This document shows, piece after piece, positions 25,271 to 38,633 of a stretch of 64,000 nucleotides of DNA. The notes under the pieces were generated by a model. The model was not told the origin of the DNA. It worked only from the letters and a program-made list of their open reading frames with translations, and did not search any database. The stretch covers positions 186,001-250,000 of the forward strand of contig NZ_FMDM01000001.1 of assembly GCF_900090105.1 (NCBI RefSeq). The letters run 5' to 3'. Source of the stretch: Micromonospora humi (GTDB lineage: Bacteria; Actinomycetota; Actinomycetes; Mycobacteriales; Micromonosporaceae). The translations under genes and the position numbers were made by a program. How positions within the stretch are numbered: position 1 is the stretch's first letter; each line of letters begins with the position of its first letter.

Positions 25271-25857
25271 GCCGTGGGGCTCGTGCTCATCTCCGGCATC
25301 GGGGAGTCGCCGTGGCCCGGGGCGTAGGACTCCTGGGCACCGGTGAACGGCTTGGCCACGGCGCTGAAGGTCTGGGTGCGGCCGTCGGCGAAGGTGAGCG
25401 TGAAGCTCAGCTCGTCGCCGGCCTTGACCGGCTTGGCGATGTTCATCAGCATCAGGTGGTCGCCGCCGGGCTCCAGCGTGGCGCGGGAGTGCGCCTTGAC
25501 CACGATGCCGCCCTCCTTGGGCTGCATGACCATCTTCCCGTCCTTCATGGTCATCTCGTGCAGCTCCATCGGGGACACCTCGGTGGCGGCCTTGGTGATC
25601 GTCACGTCGGCGTCGCCGTCGTTGACGAGCGTGCCGAACGCGGCGGTCATGCCCTTGTCGGCGGCCTTCACCCACGGGTCACTGATGCCGAGCACCCCGG
25701 CCGCCGCGCTCGCCGAGGCCGAGGCCGACGCCGACGCCGTCGGCGCGGCGGTGGTCGAGCCGTCGGCGGAACCGCAGGCGGCGACGGACGCGGCCAGCAG
25801 GGCCGCGCCGATCAGGGCCGCCGGGCGCCGGAGTCGGCCGGTGGTGGTGCTGGGCAT
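25267..25857 (-). CDS. PCu(A)C-type copper chaperone lipoprotein
   Basis: Protein of 196 residues. A lipobox at AASVAACGS makes Cys28 the lipidated residue. An Ala/Ser-rich linker (about residues 38-53) precedes the PCuAC domain. The copper site is visible as MELHEM, MTMKDGKMVMQ and GGDHLMLM, matching the H(M)X10MX21HXM pattern. Such chaperones deliver Cu(I) to the CuA site of cytochrome oxidase. It is the first gene of the operon PCuAC-DyP-copC-copD/ctaG. ATG 25855-25857 follows ACCGTC; no strong Shine-Dalgarno sequence is seen (GAGGGGACACC is about 6 bp away). Confidence 0.93.
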   Translation of the reverse strand: MPSTTTGRLRRPAALIGAALLAASVAACGSADGSTTAAPTASASASASASAAAGVLGISDPWVKAADKGMTAAFGTLVNDGDADVTITKAATEVSPMELHEMTMKDGKMVMQPKEGGIVVKAHSRATLEPGGDHLMLMNIAKPVKAGDELSFTLTFADGRTQTFSAVAKPFTGAQESYAPGHGDSPMPEMSTSPTA

Positions 25858-25963
25858 GACGGTGTCCCCTCGACGATCGGTGTTCGTACCGTTGGTCGGG
25901 ACCGAGGGGCGGATAGTTCCGGCCGGTGCGATCGGTCACCCGCACGCGTCGGCTCCCCGGTCC

Positions 25964-26003
25964 GGGTGCGTTCGTTGTCGCCTGGGCGACAACAAACGCA
26001 CCC
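25964..26003 (-). terminator. 19-bp hairpin between the SCO5389-like gene and the copper operon
   Basis: Arms 25964-25982 and 25985-26003 pair in 18 of 19 positions, with a 2-nt gap at the tip. The A/T-rich inner part (TTGTTGTCG) makes it unlike ordinary GC stems. It ends transcription of the upstream minus-strand gene. Its symmetry would also allow a role as regulatory dyad for the copper operon promoter, which starts about 106 bp downstream. Confidence 0.7.
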
Positions 26004-26019
26004 ACCGCGGGCCCGGCGG

Positions 26020-26412
26020 TCAGCAGTTGCGCAGCGTGGGGGACTGGTTGAGCAGTTGGCCGCGGCTGGAGGTGAACCGGCGGTACGCCTCGGAGTCGGC
26101 GGCGGACGGCCGGAACGCGGCCACCCGGTGGCAGTTCTGGAACGCCAGCCGTACCCCGAAGTGGCGTTCCAGGCCAGCGCGGATCGCGTCGCTGGCCAGC
26201 GCGCGCAGCAGTTGCCCGCGTTCGGCGTCGCCCGGTGGCGGGACGACGTTGTCGGTGAAGTCGGCGTCGGTGGTCGCCAGGTCGTCGACGACCCGGCTGA
26301 CGGTCTCCCAGGCGTACGGCAGGGAGTCGCGGACGCAGGCGACGAACGCCTCCTCGTCGACCTCCCCGGTCTCGGCGGCGTGCAGCAGGGTGGGCGGAAC
26401 GGTGAGCGACAC
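26020..26412 (-). CDS. SCO5389-family conserved actinobacterial protein
   Basis: Protein of 130 residues: GTG 26410-26412 with GGAGGAG about 6 bp upstream gives MSLTVPPTLLHAAETGEVDE. It closely follows the conserved actinomycete pattern EEAFVACVRDSLPYAWE, RGQLLRALASDAIRAGLERHFGVRLAFQNCHRVA and FTSSRGQLLNQSPTLRNC that I recall from Streptomyces SCO5389-like proteins. No catalytic motif or membrane segment is seen, and no function is known to me. It is monocistronic, with a dyad in its promoter and a strong terminator behind it. Confidence 0.85.
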   Translation of the reverse strand: MSLTVPPTLLHAAETGEVDEEAFVACVRDSLPYAWETVSRVVDDLATTDADFTDNVVPPPGDAERGQLLRALASDAIRAGLERHFGVRLAFQNCHRVAAFRPSAADSEAYRRFTSSRGQLLNQSPTLRNC

Positions 26413-26430
26413 GGGTCTCCTCCTGTCTTC

Positions 26431-26449
26431 GGAAACGACAACCGTTTCC
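26431..26449 (-). promoter_or_regulatory. Perfect dyad upstream of the SCO5389-like gene
   Basis: GGAAACG (26431-26437) and CGTTTCC (26443-26449) form a perfect 7-bp dyad with a 5-bp spacer, ending 19 bp upstream of the GTG start (minus strand). Its place between the promoter region and the ribosome site fits a repressor operator. The regulator is unknown. Confidence 0.5.
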
Positions 26450-26514
26450 ATTAACGTGACGAGGTGAGCAGACCACGAGCCGCGGATCGGGTCAAGCACC
26501 GGCGCACACGAAGC

Positions 26515-26548
26515 GGCGGACGGCCCCCGAAGGGGTCCGCCCGCCGCA
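26515..26548 (-). terminator. Hairpin downstream of the single-chain carboxylase
   Basis: The sequence GCGGAC-GG-CCCC-CGAA-GGGG-TCCGC folds into a bulged GC stem about 20 bp after the carboxylase stop. It is a plausible minus-strand terminator, although no U-tract follows. Confidence 0.5.
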
Positions 26549-26564
26549 GTCGGCGCGACCGGGG

Positions 26565-32027
<5,463 letters not shown>

Positions 32028-32189
32028 GTGACCGTCCCCTTCGGTTGACCCACGGTGGAGCGCCGGGCGGCGGCGGTGCCCCCGGCCTGCCTCACCCTTC
32101 CGTCTGCCAGCGAGTGGCGCCATATCGTAATCACCGAACCCTGACCGGGAGCAGTTGTAGGAACCCAACAAAAGTTTTTAGCGGAAATG

Positions 32190-32227
32190 CGGACGGCGCC
32201 GGACCCTCGCGGGTCCGGCGCCGTCCG
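32190..32227 (-). terminator. Intrinsic terminator after the DUF2188 gene
   Basis: A 17-bp perfect stem (arms 32190-32206 and 32211-32227) closes on a TCGC tetraloop. On the minus strand it is followed by a T-rich stretch (GCATTTCCGCTAAAAACTTTTGTTGG), so it is a textbook terminator. It begins 20 bp after the DUF2188 stop. Confidence 0.9.
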
Positions 32228-32246
32228 GCGCTCGTGGGGCTGTGGC

Positions 32247-32477
32247 TCAGCCCGGGATCTCGCGGGGGTCGCGGCTGCGCGGGTACGTGTTCTTCTCGCC
32301 GATCGTGCCGTCCTGCTTCTTGATCACGTGCTCGGTGCCGCGCTCGGCCGCCATGTCCCGGCCGGCCGCCTCCGCCTCCGCCTTGGTGTCGTGGCGGCTG
32401 GTCGCCCGCTCGTTGCCCTCGGGGCGGTTCTTCCACTGCCCGTCCTGCTGGTAGGTGTCGATGTCGCCCTTGGCCAT
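32247..32477 (-). CDS. DUF2188-type small protein
   Basis: Protein of 76 residues, MAKGDIDTYQQDGQWKNRPE. It contains the DUF2188 pattern: WKNRPEGNERATSRHDTKAEAEAAGRDMAAE, then EHVIKKQDGTIGEKNTYPRSRDP, i.e. a W..R.EG..R..S.H.TK.EA..AGR core and a C-terminal HVIKKQDGTI strand pair. The function of the family is not established. ATG 32475-32477 has GGGAG 8 bp upstream. The gene is monocistronic with its own terminator, and diverges from the protease gene across a 415-bp gap. Confidence 0.88.
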   Translation of the reverse strand: MAKGDIDTYQQDGQWKNRPEGNERATSRHDTKAEAEAAGRDMAAERGTEHVIKKQDGTIGEKNTYPRSRDPREIPG

Positions 32478-32892
32478 GCCGTCAGCTCCCTCGGATCCGT
32501 GGTCGATGACAAATGTCTGCCCCGGGGAGCCGTGTGCTAATCCTGCCGCGTCCCGGGCCGACCCGGGTGGGCGCGTGTCGATTGCTCGATATCTTGCCGG
32601 GTCCCGTCATCTGGTCGGTGGGGTCGGCCCGGGGTTCCGCAGGGGTGGCCCCGATCGCGTTACTCACCAGTAAGGACGTGGCCGAATACCGCCAATCGGC
32701 CGAGTCGGAGCCGATCGGGCCTACGTGATCCAAAGGATGAGATCAGGCCCTCCGGGAGCAACCGGGACGCTTGCCATTGATGACGAACGTGTGACAACTT
32801 CGGCGAAGCCCGAACGGCCGAGCCTCACCGGCCGAAACGGCTGCCCGGGGCTGCCGAAAGGCCGCCCGTGCTCAGCTCCAGGAGGTATCCAC
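32478..32892. other. 415-bp intergenic region with no gene
   Basis: This stretch separates the DUF2188 gene (minus) and the secreted protease gene (plus). Open frames here lack family features or codon bias. It contains one short dyad TTACT-CACC-AGTAA at 32660-32673, of TetR-operator style. A good Shine-Dalgarno GGAGG lies at 32881-32885 for the protease. I could not assign a -10/-35 pair with confidence. Confidence 0.6.
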
Positions 32893-33945
32893 ATGCGACT
32901 CTCCGGGTCAACGCGGCGTTCCGCCACCGCCCTCACGGTGGCCGGCGCGCTGGTCGCCGGCTCCCTGGCCGGCGCACCCGCACACGCCGCACCCGAGATG
33001 TCCGCCACCCCCGAGAAGGCCACCGCGCTCGCCGCCGCACTCGGCGACCGCTCGGCCGGCACGTACGCCGCCACCGGCGGCACCATGGTCGTCACGGTGA
33101 CCGACGACGCCGCCGCGGCGAAGGTCCGCGCGGCCGGCGCCACCCCCAGGCTCGTCACCCGCGGCGCCGACGAGCTGGCCCGTGCCACCTCGGCGCTCGA
33201 CAGGTCCGCCCGCATCCCCGGCACCGCCTGGTGGACCGACCCGGCGACGAACCAGGTCGTCGTCTCCGTCGACAGCACCGTCACCGGCGCGAAGCTCGCC
33301 CGGGTCGAGGCCGTCGCGAAGCAGCTCGACGGCACCGTCCGGATCGAGCGCGAGGCCGGCACGCTCGGCACCCGCATCGCCGGCGGCGAGGCCATCTACG
33401 CCCAGGGCGGCGGACGCTGCTCGCTCGGCTTCAACGTGCGCAGCGGCAGCACCACCTACTTCCTGACCGCCGGGCACTGCACCGCCATCGCGGCCACCTG
33501 GTACGCCGACTCCGGCCAGAGCAGCCAGCTCGGCACCGGCGGCACCGGAAGCTTCCCGGGCAACGACTACGGCATCGTGCAGCACACGAACGGCGCCGCG
33601 GCCGAGGGCAGCGTCTCGCTCTACAACGGCGGCAAGCAGGCCATCACCGGGGCGGCCGACGCCTACGTCGGGCAGTCGGTGCAGCGCTCCGGCAGCACCA
33701 CCGGCCTGCACGGCGGCACGGTCGAGGCGCTGAACGCCACGGTGAACTACGCGGAGGGCAGCGTCTCCGGGCTGATCCGCACCACCGTGTGCGCCGAGCC
33801 GGGCGACAGTGGCGGCTCGCTGTTCAGCGGCAGCAGTGCGATCGGCCTGACCTCCGGTGGCAACGGTGACTGCTCCTCCGGCGGGACCACCTACTTCCAG
33901 CCGGTCACCGAGGCGCTCAACGCGTACGGCGTGAGCATCCTCTGA
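32893..33945 (+). CDS. Secreted streptogrisin/alpha-lytic-type serine protease with propeptide
   Basis: Protein of 350 residues. A signal peptide ends at GAPAHAA (about residue 33), followed by a propeptide (about 34-161) that would act as folding chaperone/inhibitor. The mature chymotrypsin-fold (S1E) enzyme starts near [12 protein letters not shown]. The catalytic triad is visible: His195 (FLTAGHCT), Asp225 (GNDYGIV) and Ser306 ([10 protein letters not shown]). Cys pairs at 176/196 and 300/327 match the disulfides of streptogrisins. ATG 32893 has GGAGG 7 bp upstream. It is a single-gene unit with its own terminator. The role is probably extracellular protein degradation. Confidence 0.95.
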   Translation: MRLSGSTRRSATALTVAGALVAGSLAGAPAHAAPEMSATPEKATALAAALGDRSAGTYAATGGTMVVTVTDDAAAAKVRAAGATPRLVTRGADELARATSALDRSARIPGTAWWTDPATNQVVVSVDSTVTGAKLARVEAVAKQLDGTVRIEREAGTLGTRIAGGEAIYAQGGGRCSLGFNVRSGSTTYFLTAGHCTAIAATWYADSGQSSQLGTGGTGSFPGNDYGIVQHTNGAAAEGSVSLYNGGKQAITGAADAYVGQSVQRSGSTTGLHGGTVEALNATVNYAEGSVSGLIRTTVCAEPGDSGGSLFSGSSAIGLTSGGNGDCSSGGTTYFQPVTEALNAYGVSIL

Positions 33946-33960
33946 GCGATCCGCACCGGC

Positions 33961-33997
33961 ACGGGAGGTCATCGGGCGACCGGTGGCCTCCCGTTTT
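33961..33997 (+). terminator. Intrinsic terminator of the protease gene
   Basis: ACGGGAGG (33961-33968) pairs with CCTCCCGT (33987-33994), with an additional inner GGTC/GACC pairing, and is followed by TTT. It lies 15 bp after the stop codon. Confidence 0.85.
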
Positions 33998-34090
33998 GCC
34001 GTGCCAGCAAGTTTCCTTGCCGGCCCGTCGTCGCTCGCGCACGATGACGGTGCCGGGCCGCCGAAGCGCCCGGCGGCGAAGGAGGCAGGC

Positions 34091-34753
34091 ATGACCGGGC
34101 ACCACCACCAGCACCAGCAGAACCCGCCGGCGGACACCGACCCGGCCGAGTTCTGGGACGAGCGCTACGGGCAGTCCGACCGGATCTGGAGCGGCCGGGT
34201 CAACCCGGTGCTCGCCGAGGTGGCCGGCGCCCTGCCGCCCGGCACCGCGCTCGACCTGGGCTGCGGCGAGGGCGGCGACGCGATCTGGCTGGCCGGGCAG
34301 GGCTGGCGGGTCACCGCCGTGGACATCTCCGCCGTCGCGCTGGAGCGGCTCACGGCCGAGGCCGCGCGCGCCGGTGTGGCGGACCGGATCACCGCCGTAC
34401 GCCGCGACGTGCTGGCCGAGGGCTTCCCGGCCGGCCGTTACGACCTGGTGTCGGCGCAGTTCTTCCAGTCCCCGCTGGTCCTGCCCCGGGAGAAGGTGCT
34501 GCCCCCGGCGGCCGAGGCGGTAGCGCCCGGCGGCCGGCTGCTCGTCGTCGAGCACGGCGCGCCGCCGCCGTGGTCCGGGCTCGACCCCGACGACCCGCGC
34601 TTCGCCAGCCCGGAGGAGATCCTCGCCGCGATCGGCCCCGACCCGGACCGCTGGGAGACCGAGCGGTGCGGCGCGGCCCGCCGCACCGCCACCGGTCCGG
34701 ACGGCCACCCGGGGGAACTGGTCGACCACGTGGTCCTGGCCCGTCGCCGCTGA
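34091..34753 (+). CDS. Class I SAM-dependent methyltransferase
   Basis: Protein of 220 residues starting MTGHHHQHQQNPPAD; ATG 34091 has GGAGG 6 bp upstream and is preferred over a start at 33983, which would overlap the protease terminator. Motifs: DPAEFWDERYGQSDRIWSG (typical entry of the small tellurite/thiol-type methyltransferases), TALDLGCGEGGDAIWLA (motif I, SAM), VTAVDISAVALE (motif II) and LVSAQFFQSPLV (motif IV region). The His/Gln-rich N-terminus is unusual. The acceptor is unknown. The gene converges with the MFS transporter, 6 bp apart. Confidence 0.88.
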   Translation: MTGHHHQHQQNPPADTDPAEFWDERYGQSDRIWSGRVNPVLAEVAGALPPGTALDLGCGEGGDAIWLAGQGWRVTAVDISAVALERLTAEAARAGVADRITAVRRDVLAEGFPAGRYDLVSAQFFQSPLVLPREKVLPPAAEAVAPGGRLLVVEHGAPPPWSGLDPDDPRFASPEEILAAIGPDPDRWETERCGAARRTATGPDGHPGELVDHVVLARRR

Positions 34754-34759
34754 CCGCCG

Positions 34760-35965
34760 TCAGGCCGGCGCGGCCGGCCGGGGCCGGGGCCGGGTCAGCA
34801 GCAGGACCAGCAGGCCGGCCGCGCACAACGCCGTGTTCATGACGTACGCCCACCGGAAGCCGACCTGCGTGGCGAGCCCCAGCAACGGGCCGGCGAGCAT
34901 GGCGCCGATCGGGAACGTGTTGGTGAACAGCGTGGTGGCGCGGCCGGGCTGGCCCGGCAGCAGGTCCTGCACGTAGGCGATGCCGACGCCGGACACCGCG
35001 GCGATGAACAGCGCGTTGACCAGCTGCGCGCCGAGCAGCACGCCGACGCTGGAAGCCACGGCCGCGATCGCGTAGTAGGCGGCCCCGCAGCCGCCGCCGA
35101 GCAGGATCAGCGGCCGCAGCCGGACTTTCGCGGTGAGCGCACCCAGCCCCAGCATCAGCGGGATCTCCAGCGCCGCGCAGAGACCCAGCACCAGGCCCGC
35201 GTCCGCCGGGTCACCGCGCAGGTCACGCCCGATGAACAACGGCAGCACCTGCACGCCGAGCGTCAGCGGGCACTGCAACATGGTGAACGCGACAACGGTC
35301 AGCGCCAGCCGCCACCGCGACGCGCCCGGTGGGTCGGCGCCCCGCTCGTCGGGGGCCGACCGCGGCGGCACGGGCAGCTCCTCCAGCCGGATCGCGGCGA
35401 TCAGCGCCGCCAGCGCGTACAGGACGGCGGCTGCGCCGTAGACCAGCCGGAAGCCGCCGACGGAGAGCAGGACCGCGGCCAGCGGCGGCCCGCCCACCCA
35501 GGCCAGTGAGAAGACCGTACGCATGGCGCTGATGCCGAGCGCGGCCCGCCCCGGACTGTCCCGGTCGAAGAGCTGGCGGGCGTAGGCGAACGACTGCGGG
35601 AGCAACGACCCGGCCAGCGCCGTGAGGGTCACGGCCAGCCCCAGCAGGATCCAGTAGTCGCGCACGAACGCGGTCAGCCCGGTGCCCACCATCCCGGCCA
35701 GCGAGGCGCCCACGAGCAGCCGCCGGCGGATCGGCCACCGGTCCGACAGGCGCCCGACCAGCGCCGCGACGGCCACCCCGGACAGCGGCGCGACGACCAG
35801 GAACACGGTGACCCGCAGCGGGTCGGCGCGCACCTCGGAGTCGAGGAACAGCGTCAGGAACGGCATCACCACGGCGAAGGAGGTGCCGGCGGCCAGGAAC
35901 ACCAGCACCAGCGGCAGCAGCCGGAGGCGGCCGGCGCGCACCGCCGGCCTGGTGTCCACAGCCAT
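34760..35965 (-). CDS. MFS sugar-efflux-type transporter (SetA/SetB-like)
   Basis: Protein of 401 residues with 12 predicted hydrophobic segments. SetA-like features are AGTSFAVVMPFLTLFLDSEVRADPLRVT, LVGRLSDRWPIRRRLL (MFS motif A) and FIAAVSGVGIAYVQDLLPGQPGRATTLFTNTFPIGAML, which is characteristic of the SET family. ATG 35963-35965 is chosen; the 25 upstream codons look like untranslated leader. In E. coli SET proteins export glucosides and galactosides. No neighbouring gene points to a substrate. Confidence 0.88.
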   Translation of the reverse strand: MAVDTRPAVRAGRLRLLPLVLVFLAAGTSFAVVMPFLTLFLDSEVRADPLRVTVFLVVAPLSGVAVAALVGRLSDRWPIRRRLLVGASLAGMVGTGLTAFVRDYWILLGLAVTLTALAGSLLPQSFAYARQLFDRDSPGRAALGISAMRTVFSLAWVGGPPLAAVLLSVGGFRLVYGAAAVLYALAALIAAIRLEELPVPPRSAPDERGADPPGASRWRLALTVVAFTMLQCPLTLGVQVLPLFIGRDLRGDPADAGLVLGLCAALEIPLMLGLGALTAKVRLRPLILLGGGCGAAYYAIAAVASSVGVLLGAQLVNALFIAAVSGVGIAYVQDLLPGQPGRATTLFTNTFPIGAMLAGPLLGLATQVGFRWAYVMNTALCAAGLLVLLLTRPRPRPAAPA

Positions 35966-36062
35966 GGCGATCACGGTACGCCGTACCGGTGACACGCTCG
36001 CGCAGGTGACCCGTACACCGTCCTTACCGCCCTCGAACATCGCGCCGCTAACGTCGGCTCAC

Positions 36063-37364
36063 ATGACGGAACGCGAAGCGGTGGCGCACCTGCTGCGCCG
36101 GGCGACGTTCGGGCCGACCGCCGACGAGGTGGACGCCGCCGAACGGGCCGGCTTCGGGGCCACCCTCGACCGGCTGCTCACTCCCGACGGGCCGGACCGG
36201 GGCGCCGCGGCCACCCCGGCCCCGGCGTTCGGTCCCGACCCGGCGGCGGCGCTCGGCAAGGACGCCGGACGGGAGCAACGCCAGCAGGCCAACCGCGAGC
36301 GCCGGGCACAGGTGACCGCGCTGACCGCGTGGTGGCTGGCGCGGATGGTCGCCGCCGAGCACCAGTGCGACGAGAAGCTGCTGTTCTTCTGGCACGGACA
36401 CTGGGCCACCGGCGCGCAGAAGGTCCGGTCGGCGGCGCTGATGCAGCGGCAGTTGCAGACGCTGCGGCGGCTCGGTCGGGGCCCGCTCGTCCCGCTCGTC
36501 GACGCCATGGTGCGTGACCCGGCGCTGATCCTCTGGCTCGACGGCCAGCAGAACACCCGCCGGGCGCCGAACGAGAACCTGGCCCGGGAGCTGATGGAGC
36601 TGTTCACGCTCGGGATCGGTGGCGGCTACGGCGAGGTGGACGTCAAGGAGGGCGCCCGGGCGCTCACCGGCTGGACGGTGGACCGGGGCACCGGCACGGC
36701 GCGTTTCGTCGCCCGGCGGCACGACCCGGGCCCGAAGGTGATCCTCGGCCGACGCGCCGCCTTCGACGCCGCCTCGTTCGCCGCGCTGCTCGCCGGCCGC
36801 CCGGAAGCCGCCCGGTTCGTCGCCGGCCGGCTCTGGTTCCGCTACGCCGGCGCGCAGGTGCCGGCCCCGACCGACCTGGCCGGCCCGGACACCGTCGGCA
36901 CGCTGCGCCGGATCTTCACCGCCCCCGCGTTCGCGCAGACCCGCGACACCCTGGTCAAGCAACCCGTCGAGTGGCTGGTCGGCGCGGCCCGACAGTTGGG
37001 CGTGCGCCCGGCGGCGCTGTCCGAGGCGGGTCGGCGGCGGCTGCTGTCCGGGCTGAACGCCCTCGACCAGGTGCCGTTGCGCCCGCCGAGCGTCGGCGGC
37101 TGGCCGGCCGGCACGGCCTGGCTGACCACCTCGTCGTTGCAGGCCCGGCTGCGCCTGGCCGACCAGTTGGCCGGTGCCGCCGACGCGGCGGTGCTGGACC
37201 GCCTCGCCGCCGCACCGCCGGCCGGCCGGCCCGAGGCGCTGGCCCGGCTGTTGGTGGTCGACCGGTGGAGCGACCGCACCCGGGCCGCCCTGGCCCCGTT
37301 GGCCGGTGAGCCGCGCCGGCTGCTGGTGGCCGCCCTGGTCAGCCCCGAGTACGCGGTCAGTTGA
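36063..37364 (+). CDS. DUF1800-family protein
   Basis: Protein of 433 residues starting MTEREAVAHLLRRATFGPTADEVD. It has the family signatures HLLRRATFG, KLLFFWHGHWATG, NENLARELMELFTLGIGGGYGEVDVKEGARALTGWTV and VKQPVEWLVGAARQLG. No signal peptide is evident. DUF1800 proteins occur almost always next to a DUF1501 protein, as here (12 bp gap), and the pair is assumed to act together, possibly in extracytoplasmic biopolymer metabolism; the biochemical role is not established. It probably shares a promoter with the DUF1501 gene. Confidence 0.9.
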   Translation: MTEREAVAHLLRRATFGPTADEVDAAERAGFGATLDRLLTPDGPDRGAAATPAPAFGPDPAAALGKDAGREQRQQANRERRAQVTALTAWWLARMVAAEHQCDEKLLFFWHGHWATGAQKVRSAALMQRQLQTLRRLGRGPLVPLVDAMVRDPALILWLDGQQNTRRAPNENLARELMELFTLGIGGGYGEVDVKEGARALTGWTVDRGTGTARFVARRHDPGPKVILGRRAAFDAASFAALLAGRPEAARFVAGRLWFRYAGAQVPAPTDLAGPDTVGTLRRIFTAPAFAQTRDTLVKQPVEWLVGAARQLGVRPAALSEAGRRRLLSGLNALDQVPLRPPSVGGWPAGTAWLTTSSLQARLRLADQLAGAADAAVLDRLAAAPPAGRPEALARLLVVDRWSDRTRAALAPLAGEPRRLLVAALVSPEYAVS

Positions 37365-37376
37365 GAGGAGCGATCC

Positions 37377-38618
37377 GTGGATGTCCTGACCCGACGGCGG
37401 TTCCTGGTGGCCAGCGGCGTGGTCGGCGCGACCGCGCTGGCCGGCGGCGCCGCCGCGTACCGCCTGCGTGACGTGCTCGCCACCGCGGGCGACGGTGACC
37501 CGCGGGCCCGCACCCTGGTGCTGGTCACCCTGTACGGCGGCAACGACGGCCTGCACACCGTCGTGCCCCACGCCGACCCGGCCTACCGGGACGCGCGGCC
37601 CGACCTGGCGTACTCCGCCGAGGAGGTGCTGCGGCTCGACGACGGTGTCGGCCTCAACCCGGCGCTCCCCGGCCTGCACCGCGCGTACGGCGAGGGCCGG
37701 CTCGCGGTGGTGCGCGGCGTCGGCTATCCGAAGCCGGACCGCAGCCACTTCCGGTCCATGGACATCTGGCACACCGCCCAGCCGGACCGGCCGGGCACCA
37801 CGGGCTGGCTGGGCCGGTGGCTCGACGGCGCCGGCGGTGACCCCCGGCTGGCGGTCTCGTTCGAGCCGGCCCTGCCCCCGCTGCTGGCCGGCGAGCGCGG
37901 TGCGGGGGCGTCGGTGCCGGTGACCGAGCGGGAGACGACGCCGCGACTCGGCGCGGAGGCGCTCGCCGCCCTCGGTGCCGCGGCACCCGGCGAGTCGCCG
38001 GCCCGGGCCCGCGCCGCGGCCTGCTTCGCCGACCTGCGGGCGGTCGACGGGATGGTCCGGCAGGTCCGGGCCGCCGACGACGGCGAGGGCGCGGAGGACG
38101 ACGGGGAGTCCGCACCGGCCACCGCCACCGGTGGTGCCCGGGCGTCCCTGGACGCGCAGCTCGACCTGGTCGCCCGGTGCGTCGAGGCGGGCGTGGTCAC
38201 CCGGGTCTTCTCGGTCTCGCTCGGCGGCTTCGACACCCACGCCGACGAGAAGCAGCTCCAGCAGGTGCTGCTCGGGCAGCTCGACGCCGCGTTGAGCCGG
38301 TTCGCCGACCGGATGGGCCGCACCGACGCCGGCCGCCGGGTGGTCGTGGCGGTCTACTCCGAGTTCGGCCGGCGGGTCCGGGCCAACGCCTCCGACGGCA
38401 CCGACCACGGCACCGCCTCGAACGTGCTGCTCCTGGGCGCACCGGTCGACGGCGGCCTGCACGGCGAGCCGCCCAGCCTGACCGACCTCGACGACGGTGA
38501 CCTGAAGTTCACCACCGACTTCCGGGACGTCTACGCCACCCTGCTGGAGCGGGTGCTGGACACCGACCCCGGCGCGGTGCTCGCCGGCTGGCGGGGGCGG
38601 CTCACCGGGGTGCTCTGA
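37377..38618 (+). CDS. DUF1501-family Tat-exported protein
   Basis: Protein of 413 residues. A Tat-type signal TRRRFLVASGVVGATALAGGAA begins at residue 5, after GTG 37377; GAGAGGAG lies 6-8 bp upstream. DUF1501 features are LVLVTLYGGNDGLHTVVPHADP, RSHFRSMDIWHTAQPD, FSVSLGGFDTHADEKQLQQ and YSEFGRRVRANASDGTDHGTASNVLLLG, resembling the alkaline-phosphatase/sulfatase superfamily arrangement of metal ligands (Asp, His, DHG). Its partner gene lies immediately upstream. A link to an exported hydrolase is plausible, but the substrate is unknown. Confidence 0.9.
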   Translation: MDVLTRRRFLVASGVVGATALAGGAAAYRLRDVLATAGDGDPRARTLVLVTLYGGNDGLHTVVPHADPAYRDARPDLAYSAEEVLRLDDGVGLNPALPGLHRAYGEGRLAVVRGVGYPKPDRSHFRSMDIWHTAQPDRPGTTGWLGRWLDGAGGDPRLAVSFEPALPPLLAGERGAGASVPVTERETTPRLGAEALAALGAAAPGESPARARAAACFADLRAVDGMVRQVRAADDGEGAEDDGESAPATATGGARASLDAQLDLVARCVEAGVVTRVFSVSLGGFDTHADEKQLQQVLLGQLDAALSRFADRMGRTDAGRRVVVAVYSEFGRRVRANASDGTDHGTASNVLLLGAPVDGGLHGEPPSLTDLDDGDLKFTTDFRDVYATLLERVLDTDPGAVLAGWRGRLTGVL

Positions 38619-38633
38619 CCACGCGACCGCCGG

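Noticed and set aside
25690..25750. Repeat-like GCCGACGCC tract
   Set aside because: Encodes the Ala/Ser linker of the PCuAC lipoprotein; ordinary low-complexity linker.
33983..34090. Extended N-terminus for the methyltransferase
   Set aside because: It would start inside the protease terminator; ATG 34091 has a clear GGAGG and begins the conserved protein.
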